A stretch of 64,000 nt of DNA from positions 62,001 to 126,000 of the IMG/VR virus record IMGVR_UViG_3300032246_002821; one strand, given 5' to 3'. The DNA is from a virus. The first letter of the stretch is position 1, and every line of letters begins with the position of its first letter. The position numbers and the translations under genes are program-made. The notes under the pieces were generated by a model that was not told where the DNA came from, made no database searches, and saw only the letters and a list, made by a program, of their open reading frames with translations. Shown one piece after another: positions 7,393 through 15,370 of this stretch.

Positions 7393-8129
7393 AGTCCTGC
7401 CTGCTCCAATATGTGTTTGGTCATCGCCGTATCTGCCGGATAATCTTGTATCTTACGCTGCCAGAATTCCGGATCTATCCAGCGTATTATAAGACCTATC
7501 TGCTCGTCTGTCAATGTTTCCATCTTCTCGATACCGCTTTCGCTGCAATATATCACCCAGGGACTGATGCGACCATTCTGCACGTGCAACACAAACCTGC
7601 TGTTGCTGATAACACGGAAATAGTCGCTAAACTCCGGTGGTTGTTCTGGTTGTTGCGCTTCTTCCGACCATTCCTGCATGGTCAGTATGCTGCGTTCCAG
7701 TGCATCTGTGGCAGATTCGGTACGCATCAGCTGGAACAGATAGGCATCATACACCTTGTCCTGACACCAGCGATCGATCTTGATCTGTTGTTTCAGTACA
7801 TAATCCATGAACTGATTGGTATTGATGGCATTGATACTGACGCAATGTCTACCGAACTTGACGAAAGCGTTGTAGAACTGGTTCTTGCAGAAATCGTCAT
7901 ACGTTTTCAGCTTGGCTGATCCCTGTGTGATCTCATAGAATCTCAGCCAGGCAGCGAATCCGATCTGCACACCTTTCTCGCCTTTCTGTTGGGCGCGACG
8001 TTTGGGCTCACACTGATGTACAGCCAGCGTGGTTTCCTTGGCGAATCCCTGCCCACAATTACGGCATTTATGTTCGCCCGGCTTGACATCTGCCGCTGCT
8101 TCACGTATCAATTTGTGTAATTCACTCAC
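7389..8129 (-). CDS. Conserved zinc-finger-containing T4-like phage protein
   Basis: 246 residues. The N-terminus carries a C2H2-like finger: C22xxC25 in 'HKCRNCGQGF', then H38 and C40 in 'LAVHQCEPKRR'. The rest ('FAAWLRFYEITQGSAKLKTY', 'DDFCKNQFYNAFVKFGRHC', and C-terminal 'YPADTAMTKHILEQAGL') matches, from memory, a conserved hypothetical of cyanophage-type myoviruses. The finger suggests a nucleic-acid or protein-binding adaptor. It sits between gp62 and the mini polymerase in one operon, so a replication or transcription role is a reasonable guess only. Confidence 0.8.
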   Translation of the reverse strand: MSELHKLIREAAADVKPGEHKCRNCGQGFAKETTLAVHQCEPKRRAQQKGEKGVQIGFAAWLRFYEITQGSAKLKTYDDFCKNQFYNAFVKFGRHCVSINAINTNQFMDYVLKQQIKIDRWCQDKVYDAYLFQLMRTESATDALERSILTMQEWSEEAQQPEQPPEFSDYFRVISNSRFVLHVQNGRISPWVIYCSESGIEKMETLTDEQIGLIIRWIDPEFWQRKIQDYPADTAMTKHILEQAGL

Positions 8130-8355
8130 TATCGATTATTACCACTTCTGATTCGGTCTCGATCCAGACTTTAGCCCCACAGCTCAGCGGTTTGTCTGGA
8201 CTGTAGACGACAAAGCTGGGACCTAGTATTTCTACCCGGTGAGCGTATATATTACTGCGTCCACTCTTGACAGTCAATACAGGATTACGTTCCCCAGTCT
8301 TGCTGTTCTTCTTGATAACGTGTTGATTTACATGGATTTTTGTTTTCACATCCAC
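8122..8355 (-). CDS. Small conserved phage protein
   Basis: 77 residues, starting MDVKTKIHVNQHVIKKNSKTGE, with a compact beta-barrel-like pattern (alternating hydrophobics, 'SGRSNIYAHRVEILGPSFVV'). Overlaps the downstream gene by 8 bases and the upstream gene by 10. From memory similar short proteins occur in T4-like cyanophages. Function unknown. Confidence 0.7.
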   Translation of the reverse strand: MDVKTKIHVNQHVIKKNSKTGERNPVLTVKSGRSNIYAHRVEILGPSFVVYSPDKPLSCGAKVWIETESEVVIIDSE

Positions 8356-8558
8356 CTCAGTGCATACATGACAGCATCGTCCTCATGTTCGAAATATATA
8401 TGGCTGTGTGTCCTATAATATCTGCCCTGTGTTTCATTCCTAAGCCAACCGTAGAATTCCATATCGGGCCAGTGCCTGTGTGTGCTAAACGGCAGACAGT
8501 ACCATTCCGCGATGTCATCGGGAGGTAGCATACAATGTTTAGGATCTTGAGACGTCAT
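8346..8558 (-). CDS. Small hypothetical phage protein
   Basis: 70 residues (MTSQDPKHCMLPPDDIAEWY), acidic and aromatic, ending 'HEDDAVMYALRWM'. Kept as real because both ends overlap operon neighbours (10 and 20 bases) with the tight spacing seen across this operon. No domain recognised. Confidence 0.65.
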   Translation of the reverse strand: MTSQDPKHCMLPPDDIAEWYCLPFSTHRHWPDMEFYGWLRNETQGRYYRTHSHIYFEHEDDAVMYALRWM

Positions 8559-8766
8559 GTAAAACTTTAACCTGTTTCAGGGCATCCGTCACAGTGGGAT
8601 TAGTGTTTGTAAACACTGGTCCCCATTCCTTCCACCATTTTATCATCTCTGATAATTCATGGGCTAGCTGGATGTTGATATCCTGCCCACCGTGTGTATC
8701 CTGTGCATTACCCCAGCCCAGGCTGTTGCCATAGTTGTCCTTGACAAAGACATTCTTGACTGTCAT
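8539..8766 (-). CDS. Small hypothetical phage protein
   Basis: 75 residues (MTVKNVFVKDNYGNSLGWGN), with a helical C-terminal half containing 'LSEMIKWWKEWGP'. Its start overlaps the gp62 stop by 4 bases (ATGA), which implies translational coupling. No domain recognised. Confidence 0.65.
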   Translation of the reverse strand: MTVKNVFVKDNYGNSLGWGNAQDTHGGQDINIQLAHELSEMIKWWKEWGPVFTNTNPTVTDALKQVKVLHDVSRS

Positions 8767-9230
8767 TTCAGTGCCTCCTTGATCCGCTTATCTTCCCAAC
8801 CTAGATCGGTTAGATACTGTTTGAGTTCTTTTTCACTTATAGTTTCCGCTAATAAGTCAGCATCAGACATTTTTATATCTGGGAATATCTCACCTATCAG
8901 CTTGCCACGTTTGTTTTTGGCCTGCTTGCCTTTGAAAGCGATCCACTCGTGCTTGTGGACACCCATACCTGGACTGATGGTGGTCAACAACAACCATTGC
9001 AGCTTGGGATGGCGGCTCAGGTTCCAGAAGTTGCGATTCACCTGTTGGTTGCAGCTCTGCACATAATAGCTTTGCAATTCTCCAGCCGAACCAGCCAGGC
9101 TGGTGCCCCAGCGCAGTGCGAGATAAGTGCTGAACTTCTTCTTTTCTTCATCATTGAGCTCATCGTAGAAGCCACGATTCTTACGATCCAGCTGCGCCAT
9201 CTCATTGTTGATGTTTAATTTATCTGACAT
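8763..9230 (-). CDS. 62: Clamp-loader small subunit, gp62-like
   Basis: 155 residues. 'RGFYDELNDEEKKKFSTYLA', 'ALRWGTSLAGSAGELQSYYV' and 'LSRHPKLQWLL...SPGMGVHKHEW' match the gp62 pattern of T4-like phages, the delta'-like subunit that with gp44 ATPase loads the gp45 clamp. gp44 and gp45 are not in this window and must lie elsewhere. It heads the operon running down to the mini polymerase, from a sigma70-like promoter at 9236-9264. Shorter than T4 gp62 (187), as expected for marine relatives. Confidence 0.75.
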   Translation of the reverse strand: MSDKLNINNEMAQLDRKNRGFYDELNDEEKKKFSTYLALRWGTSLAGSAGELQSYYVQSCNQQVNRNFWNLSRHPKLQWLLLTTISPGMGVHKHEWIAFKGKQAKNKRGKLIGEIFPDIKMSDADLLAETISEKELKQYLTDLGWEDKRIKEALK

Positions 9231-9235
9231 ATGTT

Positions 9236-9264
9236 ACTCTACTGTATATTTGATGATTTGTCAA
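9236..9264 (-). promoter_or_regulatory. Sigma70-like promoter for the gp62 operon
   Basis: Minus strand TTGACA (consensus), 17-base spacer, TAGAGT. It begins in the stop codon of the upstream 9261-9944 gene and ends just before the gp62 start. Confidence 0.6.
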
Positions 9265-9944
9265 TAGTCCAGATAGCCATAATCTCGGGGATAATATTTT
9301 TTGCCATATAATTCTATTTGTTCAGGCAGGATTGTCCTTTCAACCAGTCTTTTGTATCCTTCTATTTCCACATCTGTGAATATATCATAGTCAGGCGTAC
9401 CCAGGTATAATTTTTCGTAATCCAATAAAACTTTACCTTGATTATCGTTCTTATTGAAAAAATTATAAAAATAATAATTGCTATGATTTTTTATATTCTG
9501 CAAAAAATCATCCACAGCCAATGACCGGTTCTCCTGAACATTTGGTAAATTATTCTGGGTTAGATATCTGCCTATAGCTGGGGTCAATTCTATGTTCTTG
9601 AAAAATGCTTCGATCAAGATGGTGACATAATATTTTTTGCCGAAGGTTATTTTACAGATCTGGAAATTCCTATCCTTTATCATCTGCCTACATCCTGCGC
9701 TTAGATAAAACAAACCGTGCGAGGGGGTGAACTGATCTTTGCAATTATACAGATGATTGTCCAAAACACTGATTTCCGGAGATTTTTTTGCATAATAAGA
9801 TTGCATACTTAAATATTTTAAACTACCTCCAATAGTACTACTGGTCCTTGTTTCACTATTTTTTAAAAACATTTGTCCTGTGTTTAAAAAATTGCATAGG
9901 AAATCTCCCCTAGTGCCCCCCAGATATTCGATGATGTATTTCAT
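9261..9944 (-). CDS. P-loop sulfotransferase-like protein (putative)
   Basis: 227 residues. The N-terminus MKYIIEYLGGTRGDFLCNFL looks like the 5'-phosphosulfate-binding loop of sulfotransferase-like P-loop proteins (first strand, then GGxxGxFL). The rest is aromatic and lysine-rich, and A/T-rich at DNA level compared with neighbours, which suggests separate acquisition. A similar protein is encoded two genes upstream (10449-11120). Both are inserted between gp62 and uvsW. Function is inferred from the loop only; no catalytic residue is confirmed. Confidence 0.55.
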   Translation of the reverse strand: MKYIIEYLGGTRGDFLCNFLNTGQMFLKNSETRTSSTIGGSLKYLSMQSYYAKKSPEISVLDNHLYNCKDQFTPSHGLFYLSAGCRQMIKDRNFQICKITFGKKYYVTILIEAFFKNIELTPAIGRYLTQNNLPNVQENRSLAVDDFLQNIKNHSNYYFYNFFNKNDNQGKVLLDYEKLYLGTPDYDIFTDVEIEGYKRLVERTILPEQIELYGKKYYPRDYGYLDY

Positions 9945-9946
9945 TA

Positions 9947-10447
9947 CTATACTATCCGTTGTATGTCTATCAACTCGCTAGCACGGCTTATCTCTTTAAC
10001 GAAGTAGGCACATATAGGCTTGGGCCCGTCGCTCAGCGGCACACACAGCAGTTGGCCGTTCTTGATCTTGGGAAAATACCATCTGACGTCCTGGTACACA
10101 TCCGTGATCTCTATGGGCATGAACGCTGCACGGAAACTGCTTATGGGATTGAATGTGAACGCTTCGAATCCTCGGTCGTTCAATTTGCTCAGCGGCAGTG
10201 CTTCCAGATCTCCGATCTCCGCTTCTCCTATCAAGATGCGCCAGTTGTAGGGCATCATTATCTTGTAATCACCGATATTCAACATCAGTGCCGGATCGTT
10301 GAAACTTTCCAGGAACACCAGCGGCAGGAAATAGTAGTCTGGGTCAGTGGGATTACTGTTGTCCAGCACACAGAAACGCATATCGTCCACCTGCTCTGGC
10401 AGATTATTCATTTCAAACACTGTGTTTTCGACTGTTAATATTCTCAA
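9947..10447 (-). CDS. Conserved phage protein of unknown function, TTG start
   Basis: 166 residues (MRILTVENTVFEMNNLPEQV), acidic, beta-rich ('CVLDNSNPTDPDYYFLPLVF', 'YKIMMPYNWRILIGEAEIGD'). The frame opens with TTG at 10447, eight bases after an AAAGGA and just past the stop of the upstream gene. It sits between the two sulfotransferase-like genes. No family recognised. Confidence 0.7.
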   Translation of the reverse strand: MRILTVENTVFEMNNLPEQVDDMRFCVLDNSNPTDPDYYFLPLVFLESFNDPALMLNIGDYKIMMPYNWRILIGEAEIGDLEALPLSKLNDRGFEAFTFNPISSFRAAFMPIEITDVYQDVRWYFPKIKNGQLLCVPLSDGPKPICAYFVKEISRASELIDIQRIV

Positions 10448-10448
10448 T

Positions 10449-11120
10449 TCATTTTCCTTTGTTTTTATATGTTTGTAAAAAGGGATATAATACCCAATTG
10501 GTTTCTCTGTATGATTTTATAAATTGCTTTGTCTGATCGCTCACTGGTAGATTCGTGATATCAGCAATGATATTTTCCAGATTACTGGTAGTGGAAAATA
10601 TATCCTTGAACGATATATTGTAGTCGGAAGGTATTTCAGTATGTAGATGATAATCTATCAACCGGGAATAACCGAATTGGAAAATCTCTTGGTTCAATAC
10701 TGGGTCTGAGAAATCATATTGGTTCACATCTAACTGTTTCTGATTTTTTATCAACCGGTACAGTTTGTGAGGCCAACTACGCATCAGTATGGGATTATTT
10801 TTGATGGTTTTCAACCAATACAGATCGCTGATGTTCTGCACATCGTCCTGGTCGAACGAGACATTGATTATTCGCCTGAGGAATCTTTCTTGTAAAAATT
10901 CCACATCCACACAGTTAGTGATCATTATATGATTTCTATCAATCAGATCTGCATTGTGTAGATTTATTTTCAGGTTGCTGACTGCTGGATTAGTAAAATC
11001 CATGCTGCCATCCATATTCATTTGCAACTTACAATCATCTATGGTAGCTATGATCAGGTTAGCTATGAAAGTACCAGCCGCACCACCTGGATATATCACC
11101 ATATAGTCACTTATTTTCAT
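10449..11120 (-). CDS. P-loop sulfotransferase-like protein (putative)
   Basis: 223 residues. 'YMVIYPGGAAGTFIANLI' at the N-terminus repeats the strand-GGxxGxF-helix layout of the 9261-9944 protein, suggesting the two are distant paralogues. The body is low in GC, rich in Ile/Asn/Asp. Its ATG overlaps the uvsW stop (ATGA), so it is translationally coupled to uvsW. A sulfo- or nucleotide-group transfer role on glycans would fit the phage's sugar genes, but this is inference. Confidence 0.55.
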   Translation of the reverse strand: MKISDYMVIYPGGAAGTFIANLIIATIDDCKLQMNMDGSMDFTNPAVSNLKINLHNADLIDRNHIMITNCVDVEFLQERFLRRIINVSFDQDDVQNISDLYWLKTIKNNPILMRSWPHKLYRLIKNQKQLDVNQYDFSDPVLNQEIFQFGYSRLIDYHLHTEIPSDYNISFKDIFSTTSNLENIIADITNLPVSDQTKQFIKSYRETNWVLYPFLQTYKNKGK

Positions 11121-12571
11121 TTATACGTGACCTTTTCCTGTGTGAAGGGATAATTGGCTTCGCGGTAGAACTGCTTGCGCTGTGTGAGATGTCGCTTGGC
11201 GAACTTGCAATCGGCAGTTATGTCCCAGATCTGGACGAAGTCCTTGTCCTCAGCTTTGCGGATGCCACGTCCAATAGACTGGATAACTCGGACAAAGCTC
11301 TTTCCCGGCTCCAGCAGTACAAGATTAAAAATACGAGGAATGTTAATACCCACAGCAGCAACTCCATAGGTAGCGACAATAATCTTTCCAGTACTGGTGG
11401 CAATTTCCGCATATTCTTCCTGCCTGTCTTTGTCCTTCATTTCGCCCGATACGAACACGCTGTCCGGCAGCCTAGACACCAGTTCCTCTCCTGCGCTGAT
11501 GCGATCCACCAGCACCAGTGTGTTACCTGTCTTGTTGATCTGTGCGATCAAACCTGACAGATAGTCCAGCCGGTCGCTGTTGGTAGTCAGGTACTTGAGT
11601 TCGTTCTGATAGTTGGTGAATGCGCTGTGCTCTGTGGTCTGCACTATGTTCACGTGGCAGTTGGCCAGCACACCTTTGTCTTGTAGTTCTTTGGCACTGA
11701 GCTGTCCTATGACATCGCCCAGGCTGACTTTCAGTGCCACTTTTTCAAAGTCCTGCTTGGGTATGGTCCCGGTGAGCCCCCAACGGATGGGTATATCTCC
11801 CATGACACCAGTGAGCAGTGTCTTGAGCGCATCAGCTTTGGCCATATGCACTTCGTCCACTATCACACATACCACACCAGCTAAAAATTCCTGTATTGTC
11901 ACATCGGCTTCGTGGTTCTGTGTGTTTTTCAACATTATGTTCAGGCTTTGCCAGGTGCATATGGTATGCGTCTTGCCCAGCTCTTTGCGATCACCGAAGT
12001 AAACACCTGCATCCAGTTCCAGATTTTTGTAGTCTTTCTCGGTCTGTGTCACAAGGCTTTTGTTGGGCACGATCACGATACTGCGCCCATAGGGCTCGAC
12101 CATATTGCTCAGTGCAGCAGTCATTATTGTCTTGCCAGCACCAGTTGCCACCTCTTGCACACACTGCGGATTTTCCAGGAAGCGATTGATGATATCGATC
12201 TGATAGTCGCGCAACACTATGGGTTTACCAGCTTCAGGATGGCCTACTGGCCACACCTTATGGCTGAATGTGTCTTCGTCCACCTGGTTAAATTCAAAGG
12301 GATCACGTGCAGGACGCTGATCCTCCAGTTCGAAGTCCCAGTTACGTTCGCTCAGATACTCTATGATCTCTGGCAAGTGATTTACAAAACCGCTGCCGCC
12401 CAGCTGGAAATAGGCCTGCTTGCCATCCCATCGGCCCAGTCTTACAGCTGGCAAGTGCCTGGCATTGGGCACTTCATACTTGAACTTTGTGACAAGGCGA
12501 CGCCTAGTGTCCAGATCCAGGCCTTCGATCTTGCAGTTGACTTCGTCTTTGATAATGATTTTACACAGCAT
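11117..12571 (-). CDS. uvsW: UvsW-type RNA-DNA/DNA helicase
   Basis: 484 residues from the ATG at 12571. SF2 helicase that in T4 unwinds R-loops and branched recombination intermediates and drives the switch from origin- to recombination-dependent replication. Visible: N-terminal DNA-binding part (1-95), Q-like 'LRDYQIDIINRFLENP', Walker A ATGAGKT (about 142-148), DEVH box, 'GLTGTIP' motif III, and motif VI 'VIQSIGRGIRK'. Length matches T4 UvsW (503). A 16-residue longer frame exists upstream but starts in unrelated hydrophobic residues, so 12571 is preferred. Confidence 0.93.
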   Translation of the reverse strand: MLCKIIIKDEVNCKIEGLDLDTRRRLVTKFKYEVPNARHLPAVRLGRWDGKQAYFQLGGSGFVNHLPEIIEYLSERNWDFELEDQRPARDPFEFNQVDEDTFSHKVWPVGHPEAGKPIVLRDYQIDIINRFLENPQCVQEVATGAGKTIMTAALSNMVEPYGRSIVIVPNKSLVTQTEKDYKNLELDAGVYFGDRKELGKTHTICTWQSLNIMLKNTQNHEADVTIQEFLAGVVCVIVDEVHMAKADALKTLLTGVMGDIPIRWGLTGTIPKQDFEKVALKVSLGDVIGQLSAKELQDKGVLANCHVNIVQTTEHSAFTNYQNELKYLTTNSDRLDYLSGLIAQINKTGNTLVLVDRISAGEELVSRLPDSVFVSGEMKDKDRQEEYAEIATSTGKIIVATYGVAAVGINIPRIFNLVLLEPGKSFVRVIQSIGRGIRKAEDKDFVQIWDITADCKFAKRHLTQRKQFYREANYPFTQEKVTYK

Positions 12572-12609
12572 TACTATCCAATATAATGGTTTTAGATTAC
12601 AAATACGAT

Positions 12610-12634
12610 AAAAAAACACCGCTGTTGCGGTGTT
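12610..12634 (-). terminator. Rho-independent terminator
   Basis: Stem AACACCGC/GCGGTGTT with a 4-base loop, then seven T on the minus strand. It overlaps the stop codon of the 12633-12896 gene and separates it from uvsW. Confidence 0.85.
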
Positions 12635-12896
12635 AGTTTGCTATCTCTTCTTTGATATTAGGTCGTCTCTGTTCCAGCTCTTGTAGCACTTTGCTGGTCA
12701 GTTCTTTCACAGATATATCCATTCCAGTGTCTTCATTTGTTCCTGCCAGATAACCTTTGGCCACCAACCAACTCACAGTCTCATAAACACCGTATTGATG
12801 GCCGCCACAGATACCTTCGTGGTAACCGCGACGATAATTGAGGTAGATTCCCACCATAAACACTGCAAACAACAGGGCTGCTGTAATAATGTCCAT
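12633..12896 (-). CDS. Small single-pass membrane protein
   Basis: 87 residues. One N-terminal membrane segment (about 4-20, 'ITAALLFAVFMVGIYLNY') is followed by RRGYHEGICGGHQYG and a charged cytoplasmic tail ('KELTSKVLQELEQRRPNIKE'). Gly-x-x-x-Gly-like spacing after the membrane span is typical of small phage inner-membrane proteins. Last gene of the AAA ATPase operon, closed by a terminator. Function unknown. Confidence 0.75.
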   Translation of the reverse strand: MDIITAALLFAVFMVGIYLNYRRGYHEGICGGHQYGVYETVSWLVAKGYLAGTNEDTGMDISVKELTSKVLQELEQRRPNIKEEIAN

Positions 12897-12905
12897 ATAA
12901 CACCT

Positions 12906-13082
12906 TTATTTTTTTGGTTTTACTTCCAGGATTTTCTGGATTGTCACCGAACCACCCACACCGTATTGCATCATGACCAGACGCTTGGCGCTCGTCTGGT
13001 CATTTGCGTTCACAGTAACAGTGAACTGTGTCTGTGGCTCGCCTTTCTTGTAGACGTAGCCTTTGATATCATATTGTTTCAT
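12906..13082 (-). CDS. Small conserved phage protein
   Basis: 58 residues from the ATG at 13082 (MKQYDIKGYVYKKGEPQTQF), a beta-strand-rich chain with 'TSAKRLVMMQYG', ending VKPKK. Its start overlaps the AAA ATPase stop (ATGA), giving translational coupling; the longer frame starting at 13121 would run 40 bases into that gene and lacks support. Function unknown. Confidence 0.7.
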   Translation of the reverse strand: MKQYDIKGYVYKKGEPQTQFTVTVNANDQTSAKRLVMMQYGVGGSVTIQKILEVKPKK

Positions 13083-13879
13083 TTGTTTCTCATCACTGTG
13101 ACTTCCGCTACACGCTGCCAACGAGCTGGTTGGCTCTTACGCAAGTCTGCCAATTTAAGGGCAGTACGCAAGCTCATTTCGCGGAAACGTTTGGCATTAT
13201 CCCGCATAAAATCCAGGATCTCGTTCTGTTGGTCTGGATCCAGGTCATAACCTGTGAACAACTTACCAGTCTGGGCTATCTGCACGATACGCAGATATTT
13301 ATCATGCTCTGTGTCCAGGGTCAGATCAATGTAGTGACAACGACTCTGCAGAGCATTCAGGTGGTCCTGCAATTTCTTGCTCTTGATGTTCTCGAACTTG
13401 AGGTTAGTGATGAAGATAACACCGCCCTTGAAGTCGAATTTGTTGGGGATACCTTCGCGGAACAACAGACGGCTGTCTGCGTTCCAGTGGATGGTACGTT
13501 TGCGGCCAGTGTCCAGTGCAGCTTTGAGGATGTTCAAGCTGAGGTCATCCATGAGCACACTGTCACAATCGTCGAAAACCAGCACACAGCCGCTTTCGCT
13601 GAACTCATACAGTTTGGCATACAAGCCCAGGGCAGTCATAGCACCTTTGACCACCTGGTATTTGGTCTGCCCTGCCACCGCATCCACAAGGCTGGCTTCT
13701 TCCAGCTTGCGCTGTACACCATAGCTCTTGCCCACACCAGGAGGACCCACCACTATCATGCTGCGAACGTCGCCTTCTTTGACAGCTTGGGCCATATCTT
13801 CCAGGATATCGAAACGTTCAGCGATCCGTTCCATGGACTGCACATCTGCGGGTTTCAATTGCATAGTTTGCTCCATCAT
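13079..13879 (-). CDS. AAA+ ATPase, conserved phage family
   Basis: 266 residues. Walker A GPPGVGKS (45-52), Walker B VFDDCD (101-106), sensor-1-type 'GGVIFITNLKFENIKSKK', then 'LQSRCHYIDL', which carries an SRC triplet like clamp loaders, and a helical lid ('FREMSLRTALKLADLRKS'). It is not a clear gp44: it lacks the usual N-terminal clamp-loader signature and resembles a separate AAA family found in several phage groups. It may remodel a replication or DNA-packaging complex. First gene of a three-gene operon under its own sigma70-like promoter. Confidence 0.8.
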   Translation of the reverse strand: MMEQTMQLKPADVQSMERIAERFDILEDMAQAVKEGDVRSMIVVGPPGVGKSYGVQRKLEEASLVDAVAGQTKYQVVKGAMTALGLYAKLYEFSESGCVLVFDDCDSVLMDDLSLNILKAALDTGRKRTIHWNADSRLLFREGIPNKFDFKGGVIFITNLKFENIKSKKLQDHLNALQSRCHYIDLTLDTEHDKYLRIVQIAQTGKLFTGYDLDPDQQNEILDFMRDNAKRFREMSLRTALKLADLRKSQPARWQRVAEVTVMRNK

Positions 13880-13895
13880 CTGTTGTTATAATACC

Positions 13896-13923
13896 AATAT
13901 ACAGCCTTTTTACAAAGTGTCAA
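13896..13923 (-). promoter_or_regulatory. Sigma70-like promoter for AAA ATPase operon
   Basis: Minus strand TTGACA, 16-base spacer, TATATT. It lies back to back with a plus-strand late octamer at 13925-13932. Confidence 0.7.
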
Positions 13924-13924
13924 G

Positions 13925-13932
13925 CATAAATA
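13925..13932 (+). promoter_or_regulatory. T4-type late promoter (CATAAATA)
   Basis: One mismatch from TATAAATA. The expected start near 13938 gives a 14-base leader containing AGGAG for the 13952 gene. Confidence 0.6.
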
Positions 13933-13951
13933 TTCCAAACAGGAGATAAAA

Positions 13952-14278
13952 ATGGCAATTATTGTTTTAAGATGGACGGTGACCAGAACAAATTTGGATC
14001 AGCCTTTCGATGATGCTACCAATCCGTTCGAAGGATACTGGTTAAATTTACACGCACAGCAATTACGTTCTGGAGAAATTTTGGAAAAAAGTTTCCAATT
14101 CTCTCCCGATAATTTAACCAGAACAACTGTTTATCGATTCCCTGATTGGCAAACATTTGCCAGATTGACAATGGATCGCGCTCTCGACCCTCAGATCAAG
14201 AGCAAGACCTTGTTAGATGTACCGTTTATTCTAAATAACTTTGGTGGTCTTAATATCGATATACGTTACGAAGCATAA
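13952..14278 (+). CDS. Small late protein, unknown function
   Basis: 108 residues (MAIIVLRWTVTRTNLDQPFD) with a consensus AGGAG six bases upstream and a late-type octamer. Contains 'FSPDNLTRTTVYRFPDWQTF' and ends in a beta-prone segment 'NNFGGLNIDIRYEA'. No family recognised. As an isolated plus-strand late gene it may encode a minor virion protein. Its end overlaps the convergent 14266-14976 gene by 13 bases. Confidence 0.7.
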   Translation: MAIIVLRWTVTRTNLDQPFDDATNPFEGYWLNLHAQQLRSGEILEKSFQFSPDNLTRTTVYRFPDWQTFARLTMDRALDPQIKSKTLLDVPFILNNFGGLNIDIRYEA

Positions 14279-14976
14279 TTGCTTCTAGGATATCTTTCAC
14301 GATAATGTCTCTCGCCCGGAATTAAACTCTGGGCGATTTCATATTGACGGGGATTTTTACTACCGATCCAGGCCTCGTTATCGAACCTCCAGTGTGGTTC
14401 GGTAGGATGAGGTTTGAATTGCGTGATCTGCCTGTTTACTTTGTCTTCTGGATGAACTAAAGTGTCCAGTTTTTTCACGTAGTCGCTGCGAGCCCACCAA
14501 AAATTCCCTGAAAAATGTGGCCAAGGATCAGTATTCCAATTGGTTCCGGAACAATCATGATCTGCTAATGCAGCAACATTATCCTGCCATTTCTCGATGG
14601 CTCCCCAATTCATGAATTCACGCCAGTCCCCCACATTGGGATCTCCCCAGCGCAACAGCCCTTTCAAGTGGATGTAACAGATATAAAAATTTTCTTCGCT
14701 GGCTTTGGCCTGCTGGTGCATGAAGTTTAACGTGGGATATTCATGAAATGCAGCATGATTGCACACGGATACCAGGCGTGTCTTGGGTTTAGGTTTGCTG
14801 GCATTCTTCGCGGTTAACCAAGGTTCGAAAGTCCAGGGCTGCCCATTGGCACACACATTGATTTCTGTTACAGCTTTTTCCAAACCTGATTTTTCTATCA
14901 GGGCCCATTGTTGGTCCGCGACATCGCGCCAACCACCCAGTTCGTTCACGTGCCAAAAAACTCGAATATCAGTCAT
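14266..14976 (-). CDS. Putative glycosyltransferase-like protein
   Basis: 236 residues. 'YICYIHLKGLLRWGD', 'WQDNVAALADHDCSGTNW' and 'HFSGNFWWARSDYVKKL', then 'WRFDNEAWIGSKNPRQYEIA', follow the layout of a family of putative polysaccharide glycosyltransferases with a conserved SGNFWWA motif. There is no signal peptide. It lies just downstream of the tRNA and near the glycan island, which fits a sugar-transfer role. Assignment is from motif memory. Confidence 0.55.
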   Translation of the reverse strand: MTDIRVFWHVNELGGWRDVADQQWALIEKSGLEKAVTEINVCANGQPWTFEPWLTAKNASKPKPKTRLVSVCNHAAFHEYPTLNFMHQQAKASEENFYICYIHLKGLLRWGDPNVGDWREFMNWGAIEKWQDNVAALADHDCSGTNWNTDPWPHFSGNFWWARSDYVKKLDTLVHPEDKVNRQITQFKPHPTEPHWRFDNEAWIGSKNPRQYEIAQSLIPGERHYRERYPRSNYAS

Positions 14977-14993
14977 ATTTTACCTTGTTGATT

Positions 14994-15067
14994 TGGTGGA
15001 GAATAAGAGAGTCGAACTCTTGATTGAAGCTTGCAAAGCTACCGTTATCCCGTTTAACTAATTCCCC
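14994..15067 (-). tRNA. tRNA-Ala (anticodon UGC)
   Basis: Cloverleaf on the minus strand: acceptor GGGGAAT/ATTCTCC, D arm GTTA/TAAC, anticodon loop TTTGCAA, T arm AAGAG-TTCGACT-CTCTT, and an encoded CCA end. The acceptor holds a G3-U70 pair, the alanine identity element, in agreement with the UGC anticodon. One U-U mismatch interrupts the anticodon stem. A consensus promoter stands directly upstream. Confidence 0.88.
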
Positions 15068-15076
15068 AGTATTAAA

Positions 15077-15105
15077 AGTATACTATTTACGGTTGATTCT
15101 GTCAA
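15077..15105 (-). promoter_or_regulatory. Sigma70-like promoter for tRNA-Ala
   Basis: Minus strand TTGACA, 17-base spacer, TATACT, placed so that transcription starts a few bases before the tRNA 5' end. The -10 to -35 stretch is embedded in the 3' end of the 15083-15361 gene. Confidence 0.75.
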
Positions 15106-15361
15106 GCAAATCTTTCAGCACATCGATAGTCATCTGTACGTCGCGATCTGAACCCATACTCAACATCTGCTGTTGTGTTTCCAGTTCCGATTGGATCAGT
15201 TTGGTAATACGGATCCGTTCTGGTGTATCAGCACGATGCTCAGACACATTGGCGATACGATTCAAACTCTTTAGCACAACCCTGCCGAAATAGATCACAC
15301 AGCCCAACAGACCAATGTTCATCAACAGCAGCCACATATCCATCACAGTTACGAATTTCAT
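15083..15361 (-). CDS. Small membrane-anchored coiled-coil protein
   Basis: 92 residues. An N-terminal membrane segment (about 8-28, 'MWLLLMNIGLLGCVIYFG') is followed by a charged helical region ('RIRITKLIQSELETQQQM', 'DVQMTIDVLKDLLDRI'). Probably anchored in the inner membrane with the helix inside. No family recognised. The tRNA promoter lies within its last codons. Confidence 0.7.
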   Translation of the reverse strand: MKFVTVMDMWLLLMNIGLLGCVIYFGRVVLKSLNRIANVSEHRADTPERIRITKLIQSELETQQQMLSMGSDRDVQMTIDVLKDLLDRINRK

Positions 15362-15370
15362 CTTGCCCTC

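Noticed and set aside
13292-13299. TATTTATC (minus GATAAATA) as a late promoter
   Set aside because: It lies deep within the AAA ATPase coding sequence with no start codon nearby.
13079-13879. AAA+ ATPase as clamp loader gp44
   Set aside because: It lacks the usual gp44 N-terminus and resembles another phage AAA family; only an SRC triplet is shared.
14994-15067. tRNA-Cys (GCA) reading of the anticodon
   Set aside because: Shifting the loop by one base breaks the anticodon stem; the G3-U70 pair supports alanine.
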